Shown here: one piece after another, positions 1-10,620 of the stretch | Layout: each line of letters opens with the position of its first letter | How positions within the stretch are numbered: the first letter of the stretch is position 1 | Origin: Isoetes taiwanensis | Taxonomy: Eukaryota > Streptophyta > Lycopodiopsida > Isoetales > Isoetaceae | Assembly: GCA_021234155.1 (NCBI GenBank) | Contig: JAJEKV010000020.1 | Coordinates: 17,227,018-17,291,017, forward strand | Length of the DNA: 64,000 nt | Reading direction: 5' to 3' | The notes under the pieces: generated by a model | Databases searched by the model: none | The model's input: the letters and a program-made list of their open reading frames with translations, nothing else | Told to the model about the DNA's origin: nothing | Position numbers and translations under genes: made by a program

Positions 1-18
1 GCAGAGTAGTAGGAGATC

Positions 19-1332
19 ATGGATGCTGGTGGTGCAGGTGGAGATGGAGCTCAAGATGTAACTAATGTCCTGCAAGCTATTCAGCAATCTCTGCAGCAAA
101 GCGTGTCACAGCAAAAGACCGAGGCTGAGAAAGCAATTGAAAAGGTGCTAAAGGACACCAAAAGGGAAGTTTTTACAGGAGAAAACACAACAGGAGATGA
201 TGTTGATGCTTGGCTCCGTGGAGTGGAGTTCTATTTTGATTTGATCAAGGCACAAGATTCCGTAAAAGCTCTTCTGGCTCAGGCAATGTTAGGAGGTTTT
301 GCAAGAGTATGGTGGGAGACTTGCTTAGCTGACATGAATAAGAGGCCTGGCCAAGCAACATGGGAAGAGTTCAAAAAGGCCTTTGAGGGACATTTTACAC
401 CTCCAGGATATAAAGTTGATAAGATGAATGAGTTCTTAGATTTGACACAAACAGGGACCGTGGCAGAATACAATGAAAAGTTTAGAAGATTGCAACCACA
501 TTGTCCTATTCTTGATAAAGCTAAGATGTGTGCTAGATTTGTTAAAGGGCTCCATGTTGATATCAAAAGTACCATGTCGGAGTGGCATATCTGGATCTGG
601 AGGAGGTAGTAAGAATTGCCAAAAAATCGGGGAAGCGATTTGGCGTAAAAACGTTGCGATGGATACATAAAGGAAGAGACAAGCATCTTCCTCTTGGCGG
701 TTGAGAATTCATATAGTCGGAGCGATCATTTAAAGAAGAGCCATATGCTAGTCAATGCGTGGAAGTTCAAAGTAATAACGAGGGAATTGGACAAGTAGCA
801 TCCATTTGGAAGTAAGTTACTACCACCTCTCGCGATGAGGAAAGACAACGGTGCCTTGAGGAGAGGCGTTGTTTCGTTGTAGAGAAGTGGGACACTCAAG
901 GAATAATTGCCCACTTGGTAGCATGGGAGGAGGAAGATTTAATCGCAATCCAAATGTTAGTCGAGGGAGAGGCTGTGGAGAGCCTCGATGGAATCAAAGG
1001 GAGCGTCAGCCGGAAGGAAGATGGGATACAGATGATAGGACTATTGAGCGAAGGCCACAAAGTGGTGAAGCTAGAGCTGCCACAATAATGGATCTTCCGC
1101 GACACCAAACGATTATCTACGCCGCAGAAGCTCCACGTGAGGGTGCTCAGGAAGCTTCTATAGTGCGAATCCCAGGTGAGATTTGTAATAGCTTTGATTT
1201 TATCTCATTGCCTATAGTAGTTGCATATATTGCTTCAGATTTTGCTAGGGTTATTAGTATCATTATTAAGTAAGCATGATAGTTCACAGGATCGACCCAT
1301 GAGGACATGGGTCCAATTTTAGAAGGAGAGAC
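19..1332 (+). pseudogene. gag, copy 1 (family A), broken
   Basis: Encodes a Ty3/gypsy-type capsid domain (Retrotrans_gag family; AWLRGVEFYFD and WEEFKKAFEGHF are typical) followed by remains of a CCHC zinc knuckle near 870-920. It aligns with copy 2 at about 2,444-3,755. The copy looks broken, with about half a dozen or more small breaks, most of them in the 590-880 stretch. The start at 19 gives the more natural N-terminus of the two copies. Confidence 0.75.
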
Positions 1333-2332
1333 TGTAACGGTCCTGGCCGCTTGTTGGGCCAGTATACGTACTCATGTACGTATATACATGTGTGACATGC
1401 ATGCAGGATAGAACTTAAAATAAGTAAAAGCTTTATGAATCAAAAAGGCAGATTGAGAAAGGAATTTTAGAAGCTTTTTGGAGACACCGAGAAGGCAGGA
1501 GATTGGCAATCGCATCAAGAACGGCATCGATCTATTCTATCAGGTGGGGTTTTTCACTGATTCAAGTGAGTTATACGCTGCTATGAACCATTAGATACAT
1601 GCTTTGGGTAAAGGATTCACTGTGTATTATCTATGATGAGAATTGTTGATGCTTTGATAGAACAAAATTGAATCTGCATGTATTCCAGGATTAATTGAGA
1701 TATTATGGGCCATTCTCACAGCAGCAGAATCGTTAGTTGGATATGGAAATCACTGGGAATGACCAGGAACATATTGATTTGGCTTGCTAAGAGGCCCAAT
1801 TGAAGGAATCAAGAGCTAATTTGGTAAAATCAGAGGTCGGCATGATCATTCTGTAACATTGGAAGGTGACCCAACTGCCTCAAAGCGGATCCAAATCTCG
1901 CAGAAACAGGTCGGATTTGGCTGAGAAGGGCTGATTTTGGCCTTGGAGTGGTCGTTTTGCTTGTTAAATGGCCCAAGAAGGTGGATCGATGCAGTTTCCG
2001 GAAGTGTTTCGTTGCTTTTGTTGGTCTGTGTTTTGTTGGCTTGTTTTGTTACCTTTTGTTAACACTTTTGATAAATAAATTATAACCTAAAGAAAAACAT
2101 AAAGAGGCACCAAATAGTTTAAAGAGTATTGAAGGGCAAGAGTGATGCATACCGCAAGTCTTGACAGAAGATATGGGCAGATCCTGGCAGAAGGTATGTG
2201 CAGCATCATGAAAATTACAATACAGAATGGTTTTGAATCGTTGTAACTAAGATAAACATGAGTAATTCTAAAGTTAATGATTTAGGCGAATTGTACCTTT
2301 GACACGAAGATTGGAACCTGGGTTTACGGTCA
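1333..2332 (+). repeat. LTR of family A (shared middle LTR)
   Basis: A 1,000-bp LTR beginning TGTAACGG and ending CGGTCA, preceded by a purine-rich stretch (AGAAGGAGAGAC) and followed eight bases later by a primer-binding site. It is nearly identical to the LTR at 3,756-4,751. It is shared between the gag unit on its left (as 3' LTR) and on its right (as 5' LTR). Confidence 0.8.
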
Positions 2333-2339
2333 GTTGAGT

Positions 2340-2352
2340 TGGTATCAGAGCC
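2340..2352 (+). promoter_or_regulatory. Primer-binding site, initiator-Met tRNA type
   Basis: TGGTATCAGAGCC matches the standard plant retrotransposon primer-binding site complementary to the 3' end of initiator-Met tRNA. It sits just after the LTR and about 90 bp before the gag start, as expected for priming of minus-strand synthesis in this family. Confidence 0.8.
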
Positions 2353-2443
2353 AAGTTGATTTAGAGGGAATTGGAAAATGATTCATGTTCTTGAAGTGGG
2401 TTGTTAATGCTCCTATTGTCTAATTGCAGAGTAGTAGGAGATC

Positions 2444-3755
2444 ATGGATGCTGGTGGTGCAGGTGGAGATGGAGCTCAAGATGTAACTAATGTCCTGCAA
2501 GCTATTCAGCAATCTCTGCAGCAAAGCGTGTCACAGCAAAAGACCGAGGCTGAGAATTGAAAAGGTGCTAAAGGACACCAAAAGGGAAGTTTTTACAGGA
2601 GAAAACACAACAGGAGATGATGCTGATGCTTGGCTCCGTGGAGTGGAGTTCTATTTTGATTTGATCAAGGCACAAGATTCCGTAACAGCTCTTCTGGCTC
2701 AGGCAATGTTAGGAGGTTTTGCAAGAGTATGGTGGGAGACTTGCTTAGCTGACATGAATAAGAGGCCTGGCCAAGCAACATGGGAAGAGTTCAAAAAGGC
2801 CTTTGAGGGACATTTTACACCTCCAGGATATAAAGTTGATAAGATGAATGAGTTCTTAGATTTGACACAAACAGGGACCGTGGTAGAATACAATGAAAAG
2901 TTTAGAAGATTGCAACCACATTGTCCTATTCTTGATAAAGCTAAGATGTGTGCTAGATTTGTTAAAGGGCTCCATGTTGATATCAAAAGTACCATGTCTG
3001 GAGTGGCATATACAGATCTGGAGGAGGTAGTAAGAATTGCCAAAAATCGGGAAGCAGATTTGGCAGAAAAAGTTGCAGTGGATGCGCAAAGGAAGAGACA
3101 AGCATCTTCCTCTTGGCCAGTTGAGAATTCATATAGTCGGAGACGATCATTTAGAGAAGAGCCATATGCTAGTCAATCTGTGGAAGTTCAAAGTAATAAC
3201 AGGAATTGGACAAGTAGCATCCAGACTGGAAGTAAGTTACTACCACCTCTCACTGATGAGGAAAGACAACGGTGCCTTGAGGAGAGGCGTTGTTTCCGTT
3301 GTAGAGAAGTGGGACACTCAAGGAATAATTGCCCACTTGGTAGCATGGGAGGAGGAAGATTTAATCGCAATCCAAATGTTAGTCGAGGGAGAGGCCGTGG
3401 AGAGCCTCGATGGAATCAAAGGGAGCGTCAGCCGGAAGGAAGATGGGATACAGATGATAGGACTATTGAGCGAAGGCCACAAAGTGGTGAAGCTAGAGCT
3501 GCCACAATAATGGATCTTCCGCAACACCAAACGATTATCTACGCCGCAGAAGCTCCACGTGAGGGTGCTCAGGAAGCTTCTATAGTGCGAATCCCAGGTG
3601 AGATTTGTAATAGCTTTGATTTTATCTCATTGCCTATAGTAGTTGCATATATTGCTTCAGATTTTGCTTCAGGTTATTAGTATATGTATTAAGTAAGCAT
3701 GATAGTTCCTGGGATCGACCCATGAGGACATGGGTCCAATTTTAGAAGGAGAGAC
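2444..3755 (+). pseudogene. gag, copy 2 (family A), nearly whole
   Basis: A long open frame (about 396 residues) holds the capsid domain and a CCHC zinc knuckle, CFRCREVGHSRNNC (C-x2-C-x4-H-x4-C), near 3,290-3,335. An Arg/Gly-rich stretch follows the knuckle, as in many nucleocapsids. The frame ends just before the purine tract and the LTR; no enzyme domain follows. It looks whole apart from about one break near its start. Confidence 0.8.
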
Positions 3756-4751
3756 TGTAACGGTCTTGGCCGCTTGTTGGGCCAGTATACGTACTCATGT
3801 ACGTATATACATGTGTGACATGCATGCAGGATAGAACTAAAAATAAGTAAAAGCTTTATGAATCAAAAAGGCAGATTGAGAAAGGAATTTTAGAAGCTTT
3901 TTGGAGACATCGAGAAGGCAGGAGCTTGGCAATCGCATCAAGAACGGCATCGATCTATTCTATCAGGTGGGGTTTTTCACTGATTCAAGTGAGTTATACG
4001 CTGCTATGAACCATTAGATACATGCTTTGGGTAAAGGATTCACTGTGTATTATCTATGATGAGAATTGTTGATGCTTTGATAGAGCAAAATTGAATCTGC
4101 ATGTATTCCAGGATTAATTGAGATATTATGGGCCATTCTCACAGCAACAGAATCGTTAGTTGGATATGGAAATCACTGGAATGACCAACATATTGATTTG
4201 GCTTGCTAAGAGGCCCAATTGAAGGAATCAAGAGCTAATTTGGTAAAATCAGAGGTCGGCATGATCATTCTGTAACATTGGAAGGTGACCCAACTGCCTC
4301 AAAGCGGATTCAAATCTCGCAGAAACAGGTCGGATTTGGCTGAGAAGGGCCGATTTTGGCCTTGGAGTGGCCGTTTTGCTTGTTAAATGGCCCAAGAAGG
4401 TGGATCGATGCAGTTTCCGGAAGTGTTTCGTTGCTTTTGTTGGTCTGTGTTTTGTTGGCTTGTTTTGTTACCTTTTGTTAACACTTTTGATAAATAAATT
4501 ATAACCTAAAGAAAAACATAAAGAGGCACCAAATAGTTTAAAGAGTATTGAAGGGCAAGAGTGATGCATACCGCAAGTCTTGACAGAAGATATGGGCAGA
4601 TCCTGGCAGAAGGTATGTTCAGCATCATGAAAATTACAATACAGAATGGTTTTGAATCGTTGTAACTAAGATAAACATGAATAATTCTAAAGTTAATGAT
4701 TTAGGCGAATTCTACGTTTGACACGAAGATTGGAACTTGGGTTTACGGTCA
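3756..4751 (+). repeat. 3' LTR of family A array
   Basis: A 996-bp LTR matching 1,333-2,332 across its whole length, with TGTAACGG at the start and CGGTCA at the end. Homology with the first LTR and its flank stops a few bases later at 4,756, where unrelated sequence begins. Confidence 0.8.
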
Positions 4752-6186
4752 GTTGGTAAGGGATATATACAGTTATGGTTATTGGAACTTCAGGATTTTT
4801 AAGTTGGAAATGCGGGATTTCGTGATTCTACATTAGTTGCACGTTTAAATTCCTTAGCTATGGAAAGTGAGCATTCATAATAAGTATCTAAAAGTCATAG
4901 CTAAGTGTCCTAATATGGATATTATTAGTGTGGTAGCCTAGCCACCTTAGTCCTGCATTGAGACTATAGCAGTGGTTCTGGCATGCTACATCGACATTTT
5001 GGGTTGTTTCTTCATCAGTTGTTTACCTCCTCCGACATAGAAATTGGATGAATTGGCAAGGGAAGTAAGTATGGTAAATTATTAGGGTTAACAGATTTAA
5101 CAGAAGTTAATGTGGACTTGTATTCCTTATGGGGGGAATGGACTTGGATGGTAAGCTTGCATATGATAGAATTATTAGTATGTCTTCATCAGTAAGTTAG
5201 CTACTTCAACACGAGCAAGTTGTATGGGCAACATCGACAAGGGTATGCTCTAGGCACCTGTGTATAGTAAATAAGCTAACGAATATCACATGTCTTGGTC
5301 TTTGCATTGTTCTACTGTTTTCATGGTATTTTGATGTCTATTGGATCCTCCGGGGTCGGGCTACTAGGTTCGGTGGCCTAGGTTGCTCCGGCATGCTCAT
5401 GTTCATCTGTGATTCTCTGTGGTTCTTGTGCTCTATGACACCGGGCGTTAGTTCTCCTGGCCGGGATTGCTACGTCAGTCAACTCTTGTGAACTCCCATG
5501 GTAAGAGGTCCTCCAGTGCCAGACGTGGGCTGAGAGGATATGCGCATACGAGGTTCACCCCACCACCTCGCTACAGGGCTTGGAATGTAAGCTGGCTGAG
5601 CGTTATCCTGCTAACGGGGCCTGTATGTAGGCTGGCTGAGCTACCCATTGTCCCGGAGTTTGTTATGATGGTTTGGTACTTTGGTTATGTTCTTTGCTAT
5701 TGATGTTATGTTGTTTTCTTTGTTGTCATTGTCTAGCATTGCACCATAGGTTCTTGCGTCTTTGAGTTGTTTATGTTTGTTATCCAAGACTTTCAAGATG
5801 TTTTATGCATGCAGAGGCAGCTATGGGATCCCCACTTAGTCACAAGGACTAACCCCTTTGAGTGCATGCAGTGATTGAGCAAGGAGGTGCTTGGGCCAGT
5901 AGCAGCAATACTGCTCAGGATCGTGGTTGAGTTGGAGTTTTCTAGAAGATGAATCTTAGCTTTGGTTTTGAATAAATGCATTATGGATGTATTTCTCTTG
6001 AAACTATATTACAATTGTTGGATATTAGATATATATATAAGAAGGGAATAATTCTCCATTATTTTTGGAAGATTAAATTCTTCACCATCATTAATTGATT
6101 AGAGTTTTCATATCAACCTTGATCTAACCGCAAGTATTGACAAGATCCCGAGTTGCCAGGAGGGTCAACTCGGCAGGCTCGTCACA
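4752..6186 (+). repeat. Probable LTR of another gypsy-like element (family D)
   Basis: No gene is visible. The right end (…GGCTCGTCACA) lies directly before a primer-binding site at 6,189-6,200, so at least the right part is an LTR; its left end is not clear. It holds a T-rich stretch, a short TA run near 6,030, the motif CCCCACTTAGTC..GGACTAACCCC near 5,830 (also found at 7,050 and 23,135), and two loose tandem copies of a GTA(A/G)GCTGGCTGAGC motif near 5,590-5,645. Confidence 0.5.
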
Positions 6187-6188
6187 GT

Positions 6189-6200
6189 TGGTATCAGAGC
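6189..6200 (+). promoter_or_regulatory. Primer-binding site (initiator-Met tRNA type)
   Basis: TGGTATCAGAGC, right after the LTR end at 6,186. The leader that follows (to about 6,490) is cut off by a dispersed repeat, and no gag is visible. Confidence 0.7.
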
Positions 6201-6489
6201 CAAGTTTTGATCTTGGGACCTGTGGGTTATGGGCCCACCACACTTCCGCTGCGCCCTCACAAATATAGTTTATTCCGCTCCTCTTTCAGGATCAGTTTTC
6301 GCTCCCTTTTGGATCTCGCCGGTACAGCCCATGTTGTTCGGTGTCGTCTCACGCGTCTCCAGCAAAGCAAAGAAGAATCCTCGCCTTGGAGTTTCTTTCT
6401 CAGCGCTAGAGTAAGTTTAGAACAAAGTCGAATCGATTCGGTTGATCAAATTCAGAAGGGTTATCGATCCCAAGGAGTGAAAATATCCG

Positions 6490-7131
6490 AAATATCTTGA
6501 TGAACCTCATTCTATTGTATTGCATTGTTCTGTGGTTATTCTTGGAAGTAAGATGCATGAGGATTCTATTATAATTCGTATTGGATCAACCTGTAAGGTT
6601 ATTGGTGATATTCTATCTTGTAAAGTCATGATGGATGATGTTGCATCTTGCATTGCAAACGGACCATCTTCGGAGGGGTGGAATGGCCGTGAGACTCCGC
6701 ATCCGTTCTAGATGGCTAGACGGATGGCATGTTGCATTTACGGCCCATCTTCGGAGGGATGGGGTGGCCGTATAACTCCGCATCCGAGCCAGATGGCCTG
6801 ACGGATGAGTTAAACCCTGTACGTACAGATGGAGAGAGTGGTCTCCTTGGGGTCGCAACCCAAGGATTACGCTTGGCATATGTGCATACATACAGAAGAT
6901 TGATGTGAATGTAAACATGCTTGTAATATGAGTTCTAACTAATGCAGGGGCATAGTGGAGCAGGTAAATCCATTGTCTTCTTATCTTGGATGTTATATGC
7001 TAGATTGCTTTGTGGTTGATGTTGTGAATGATCCCGAAATGTTTCCTCCCCACTTAGTCCTTGTGAACTAACCCCCTTGTGTTGTTTGTGTATGTTTAAG
7101 ACGGATGGGTAATTTGCAAAGACTTGGTAAT
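6490..7131 (+). repeat. Dispersed repeat, copy 1 (pairs with 22,622-23,187)
   Basis: About 640 bp that match 22,622-23,187 closely, starting at GAAATATCTTGATGAACC and ending at TTTAAGACGG. It includes two tandem units of about 80 bp (6,667-6,800) containing CTTCGGAGG and ACTCCGCATCCG, of which the other copy keeps a shorter form. The motif CCACTTAGTCC..GACTAACCCCC near its end suggests it is part of an LTR. Nothing coding is supported. Confidence 0.65.
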
Positions 7132-7191
7132 CATTGTGACATGGTATAGCCTCGGATGCTCGAGGACGAGCATAGTTCTAGTGGGAGAGAC

Positions 7192-7349
7192 TGTAACGGG
7201 CCCATGGTAGACCGCTCGAGTATTCGAACCTTGAATGTGCCTGTGGGGCGTTCCCGAGACACCGACATAAATGGGTAGAAGCGACTACTCATAAACGTCT
7301 AGACGGTATTGCCCAGTTGGTTAAGGGCATGTCGGTTAGGAATGTTACA
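7192..7349 (+). repeat. Short (158-bp) LTR with adjoining purine tract and primer site
   Basis: Begins TGTAACGGG and ends AATGTTACA, giving the inverted ends TGTAAC/GTTACA. It is preceded by a purine-rich GTGGGAGAGAC and followed at 7,352 by TGGTATCAGAGC. These are the marks of an LTR, but no second copy is in the window. The sequence before it could be the C-terminal coding end of a gypsy polyprotein. Confidence 0.6.
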
Positions 7350-8587
7350 GTTGGTATCAGAGCGGAAAGTTTCGACACCTTCGGGCCGTGGGAATTAGGG
7401 GCTAAGAGTTCAAGAGATTCTACTATAAAGTAGAATGATTTCTTGTTTGGTAAATGCACCAGCCAAGATGAGTTAAGAGGAACAAGAAACGAGCATAGAT
7501 CTAAGGGATTGATTGTATCTTAAGTTTTGATTATTATTCTGTGCTATGTAAGCTAGAAAAGCTAATGGAATGCAGTTCATCAAGGAGCTAAACTTGGTTG
7601 AAAGTTACTGAAAATAGGATGAAATGTTAAGAAGGATGTTTTCATGCAAGGCGTGAACATCGGGCCATGATAATTGTGAAGGTATGTTCCTACAAATTTC
7701 TATAACTGGTAGATTGTCTAATGATGGACCACGTTGCCGCATTACTTTAAAGTAGACCATGTGTAGGGAGTTGTAGGGCTTCAGCAAAATCAGTGCTAGG
7801 TTGTGAGGGCTCATGAACAGTGCTTAAAGAGGTAAACTCAAGGGTTTAGGAAGTCGTTAGCTATATTGAGTAGGTTCTTTTGTGAGAAGTCACAGCAAAT
7901 TATGTTCGTAATCTTTTAGGTTTCCTTGAATTTACTTGTGTGGGTTGTATAGCCATAAGATACACAGATGGGGAATGGGATTATGCTTTTATTTGTCACT
8001 CTTGGATTTGGCCACCCAAGATGTGTCATATGAATACATATCTAGTCCGAGCTGACTATCTCTCTTTCCATGGTGGGCTTAGTATTTCATAGTGCGCTAT
8101 TTTATCCTTAGTAGGAAAAAGTAGATTAACTCTATGATGCAGATGTTTGCTACGTTAGCTTGGACATGTATAGTAAATAATTTATACGAATTTCATTATA
8201 AGTTTAATTCCAAACTTTATACATGCTAGTGGCAAGGTTGATGCAATTAGTTGTATTTTGAGTATGTGGTAGATTAAGTTGCGACTGCACCAATTTGGAC
8301 GGAAATAGTAGAGCTTAAGCCATATGTAGGTTAATGAGGAAGTTGTTGTATAATGTGGAAGGGTATTGGGAATACCCATGTTCTATTGCTATTGTGGCAG
8401 AAATGTGCAATTGAGAAGACTGCATCAGAACATAGCCGTGGCTCCGAATCACGTTAAGAGATGCCCTAGTTGGCTAAAGCTTAGTCTTTCGCATTTAAAA
8501 GTAATAGAAGAAGTGTTAGACCGCATTCAAGCAGTTGTACCTCAAGTAACTCATGAGGACATGAGTTGAATTTTACAAGGGAAGAAT
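7350..8587 (+). mobile_element. Remnant of gypsy-like element internal region
   Basis: Starts with a primer-binding site and ends with a short open frame (8,366-8,569) whose last codons (THEDMS) precede a purine-rich tract and an LTR-like start at 8,588. The same arrangement (CATGAGGACATG…) precedes the family-A LTRs at 1,300 and 3,720, so this is a related gypsy end. The middle holds no recognisable domain and looks heavily decayed. Confidence 0.5.
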
Positions 8588-9200
8588 GTAACGAACCTAG
8601 TGGCTTACTTTGTCTCAGTATAAGAGGGTGTAGATCATCTAACAACCTTGTTGATATGCGTCCATGTGGCATTTAAAACTATCGAAATACATTAGCAAAG
8701 GTCATATAAGCAGAAGGTGTTAGATTATTGAGTATTGGACTTATAAAATATGCTAAACATGCATTAGATTGCATGCATGTACATGCACATGCGCATGCAT
8801 GCATGTGATTGCATGCACAACACTTGTCTAGCATGCATATGCATTGAGATTTACTCATTGTATATATATATTGGATGTGAACAAAGGAGATGGTGTCTTG
8901 GTTTGGTGAAGGATCTTGTTTATTGTTCTCCTCTACCTATTATCTAGAGAAAGAGAGGCTGGCTGAATTGTAGAACAGTAGCAGAAACCGGAAGGAGTTT
9001 GCAAATGGGAAGGTGATGAGGAAATAGAAGCAAGGAAGGCAGACCCAGTCGATAGGAAGCAGAATCAATCCGAGAAACTGAGGTGGGGATCTGATGCGTG
9101 CTTGGGGATTTGATGAGTGCTTGGTTTGTTGTATTGCTTGGTTATGCTTCCAGTAGAATCGGCGGCTATGGCGAACTCAATCGGCAGTTTCAGCTAGAAT
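8588..9200 (+). repeat. LTR-like segment related to family A
   Basis: Begins TGTAACGAACC after a purine tract, echoing the family-A LTR start TGTAACGG. It contains an alternating purine/pyrimidine run of TGCATG and ACATGC units at about 8,768-8,830 and a TATA run near 8,862. The right end is not defined. No gene is visible. Confidence 0.4.
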
Positions 9201-9228
9201 AGATCTTGAATTTGGTTCTATGATGCCA

Positions 9229-9453
9229 TCAAGAGTTTTCCTTATGTATTTCGGCATGTTCTGCATCCAACTCGGCCAGTTTTGATTTTGTTGCCAATCC
9301 GGCAGTATTTCTATAAAAGTAAACCTCTAATATGTCTTTTTGGTCTTTAAACATCGCTCTTGAGAATTTATTTTGCCTATTAAGTTCATTGAAACCTTTA
9401 TAGGCTAGTTGGTTAGTAGTCGAGCCTTTAAGCCACAGACCCAGAACCATCAT
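9229..9453 (-). other. Small unassigned reading frame (74 aa)
   Basis: A minus-strand open frame of 74 residues rich in Lys, Asn and Glu. The composition is protein-like, but no family is recognised. It lies between an LTR-like segment and the palindrome-rich region, so it may be a scrap of a mobile element. No start context or partner gene supports it. Confidence 0.2.
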
Positions 9454-9900
9454 CCAATTAAATTGGGATTATGTCAACTCCAAAATCACGCCAACCTGCT
9501 ATTGTCTTCTAGGGGGTTTTTGTTTTTTTTAATCTTTTTTTTTGGACTTCAAAAATAACATAAGGTTGCGATTCACGTGTGACTTTTCATATGCGAATTG
9601 AAATATGCAGAAATGAAGAGCAAGTTGCTAACATAGATGAGACAAATATTGCTTGCTCAATAGATGATAATATTAGGTTTGATAATAACAAATTGCATTA
9701 TTTGCGAGGCAATTCAGGACTTCGAAATTATCGATACATGGCACAAATATCATACAAAAATATCATATATTCCAATAAAACATTAAAGGGATCAATCCAT
9801 GTTTTTTCCGCGTATTTAACAAGGTGTGGTTCCATGTCGGCCGTTCTATCGGTTAAGATGCGAATCTAACACTTCACCCACCGTCATCCCCATAGCCAAA

Positions 9901-10425
9901 TTATGCATAATAGACACAAACTTCACAGAAAATCATCGTCCCAAAGTTTTTGGATCGTAAGATGGTGGATTCGGGGCTTTGTGTTTGATTGTAGAAGCAT
10001 TTGAGAGCATCATCATCCACTATGATTATATCATCCTTATTCTCGATACCAAGTTCGTCCATCATGTTACTCAAGTGTTTGATGAAGATAGGCTTTACTG
10101 TTGGATCCTTGGGATTAGTGAACTTCACACATTTGTTACGATCCCAAAGGGTCAACCAATTTTCACGCATTTCCCCAGTGCCTCCAAAGTATCCTTGATG
10201 TTCCTTAGTTCCATGGATGACCAAATACCAACTTCGAAATAACTGAATGCCTCGTCTAGCATCTCCTTCAAGTGCGGCGCGGATAGATCCACTTGGTGTT
10301 TGATTCTCTTGGTGTCGATGAAGCTGTTCTCTAGCCACTTTATTTTTTAGGAAAAGTCTTGCAAAGGACTCCGTTTAGGTCGAACACCACAACCTTCTTA
10401 GAAAGCGCCAATGGGTGAAACATCA
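9901..10425 (-). pseudogene. FCP1/NIF-like HAD phosphatase remnant
   Basis: Minus-strand pieces resemble the FCP1 homology (NLI-interacting factor) domain: a VVVFDLNGVL-like stretch near 10,390-10,415 where the family has its first Asp motif, FEVGIWSS near 10,225-10,250, and an IIIVDDDALKCF motif near 9,995-10,030, in the family's order. Such proteins are Mg-dependent Ser phosphatases. The gene is broken in several places. Four copies of a CGC..GCG palindrome lie 50-180 bp upstream (10,472-10,603), as they also do for other remnants in this segment. Whether it is a captured host gene or native to an element is unclear. Confidence 0.5.
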
Positions 10426-10620
10426 AACATGTATCCGGTCAGCAAGATCACGATAACACAAACAATACAAACGCGCCAAGCGTGATTTGAAATAGTCATA
10501 ACCAAATGCGCTCGGCGTGATTTAGTTTGACAACGAAAAATAATCAAAACGCGGCTTGGCGATTTAATTCAAAGGTAATACAAATTAAATCGCAGCGTGG
10601 CGCTATTTAAATGGGCAAGG
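10426..10620. promoter_or_regulatory. Palindrome cluster 1 (CACGC..GCGTG type)
   Basis: Four variants of the CACGCC(A/T)GGCGTG motif at 10,472-10,485, 10,508-10,519, 10,549-10,561 and 10,591-10,603, spaced about 36-42 bp. They lie upstream of the FCP1-like remnant read on the minus strand. The regular spacing and repeated use near coding remnants suggest a protein-binding site array. Confidence 0.5.

Larger units (their letters stand above)
1..4751 (+). mobile_element. Tandem array of a gag-only LTR retroelement (family A, TR-GAG-like)
   Basis: Two units of about 2.42 kb follow one another in the same orientation: gag copy 1, LTR, gag copy 2, LTR. The first gag begins at 19 and the second at about 2,444, with the same leader before each. 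The gag reading frame runs almost directly into the next LTR, so there is no room for protease, reverse transcriptase or integrase. This matches the TR-GAG class of non-autonomous Ty3/gypsy-like elements, which need enzymes from a partner element. The two LTRs differ at roughly 15 positions per kb by eye, so the array is young. The left outer LTR lies outside the window. Two gag units sharing the middle LTR fit unequal recombination between LTRs. Confidence 0.8.
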
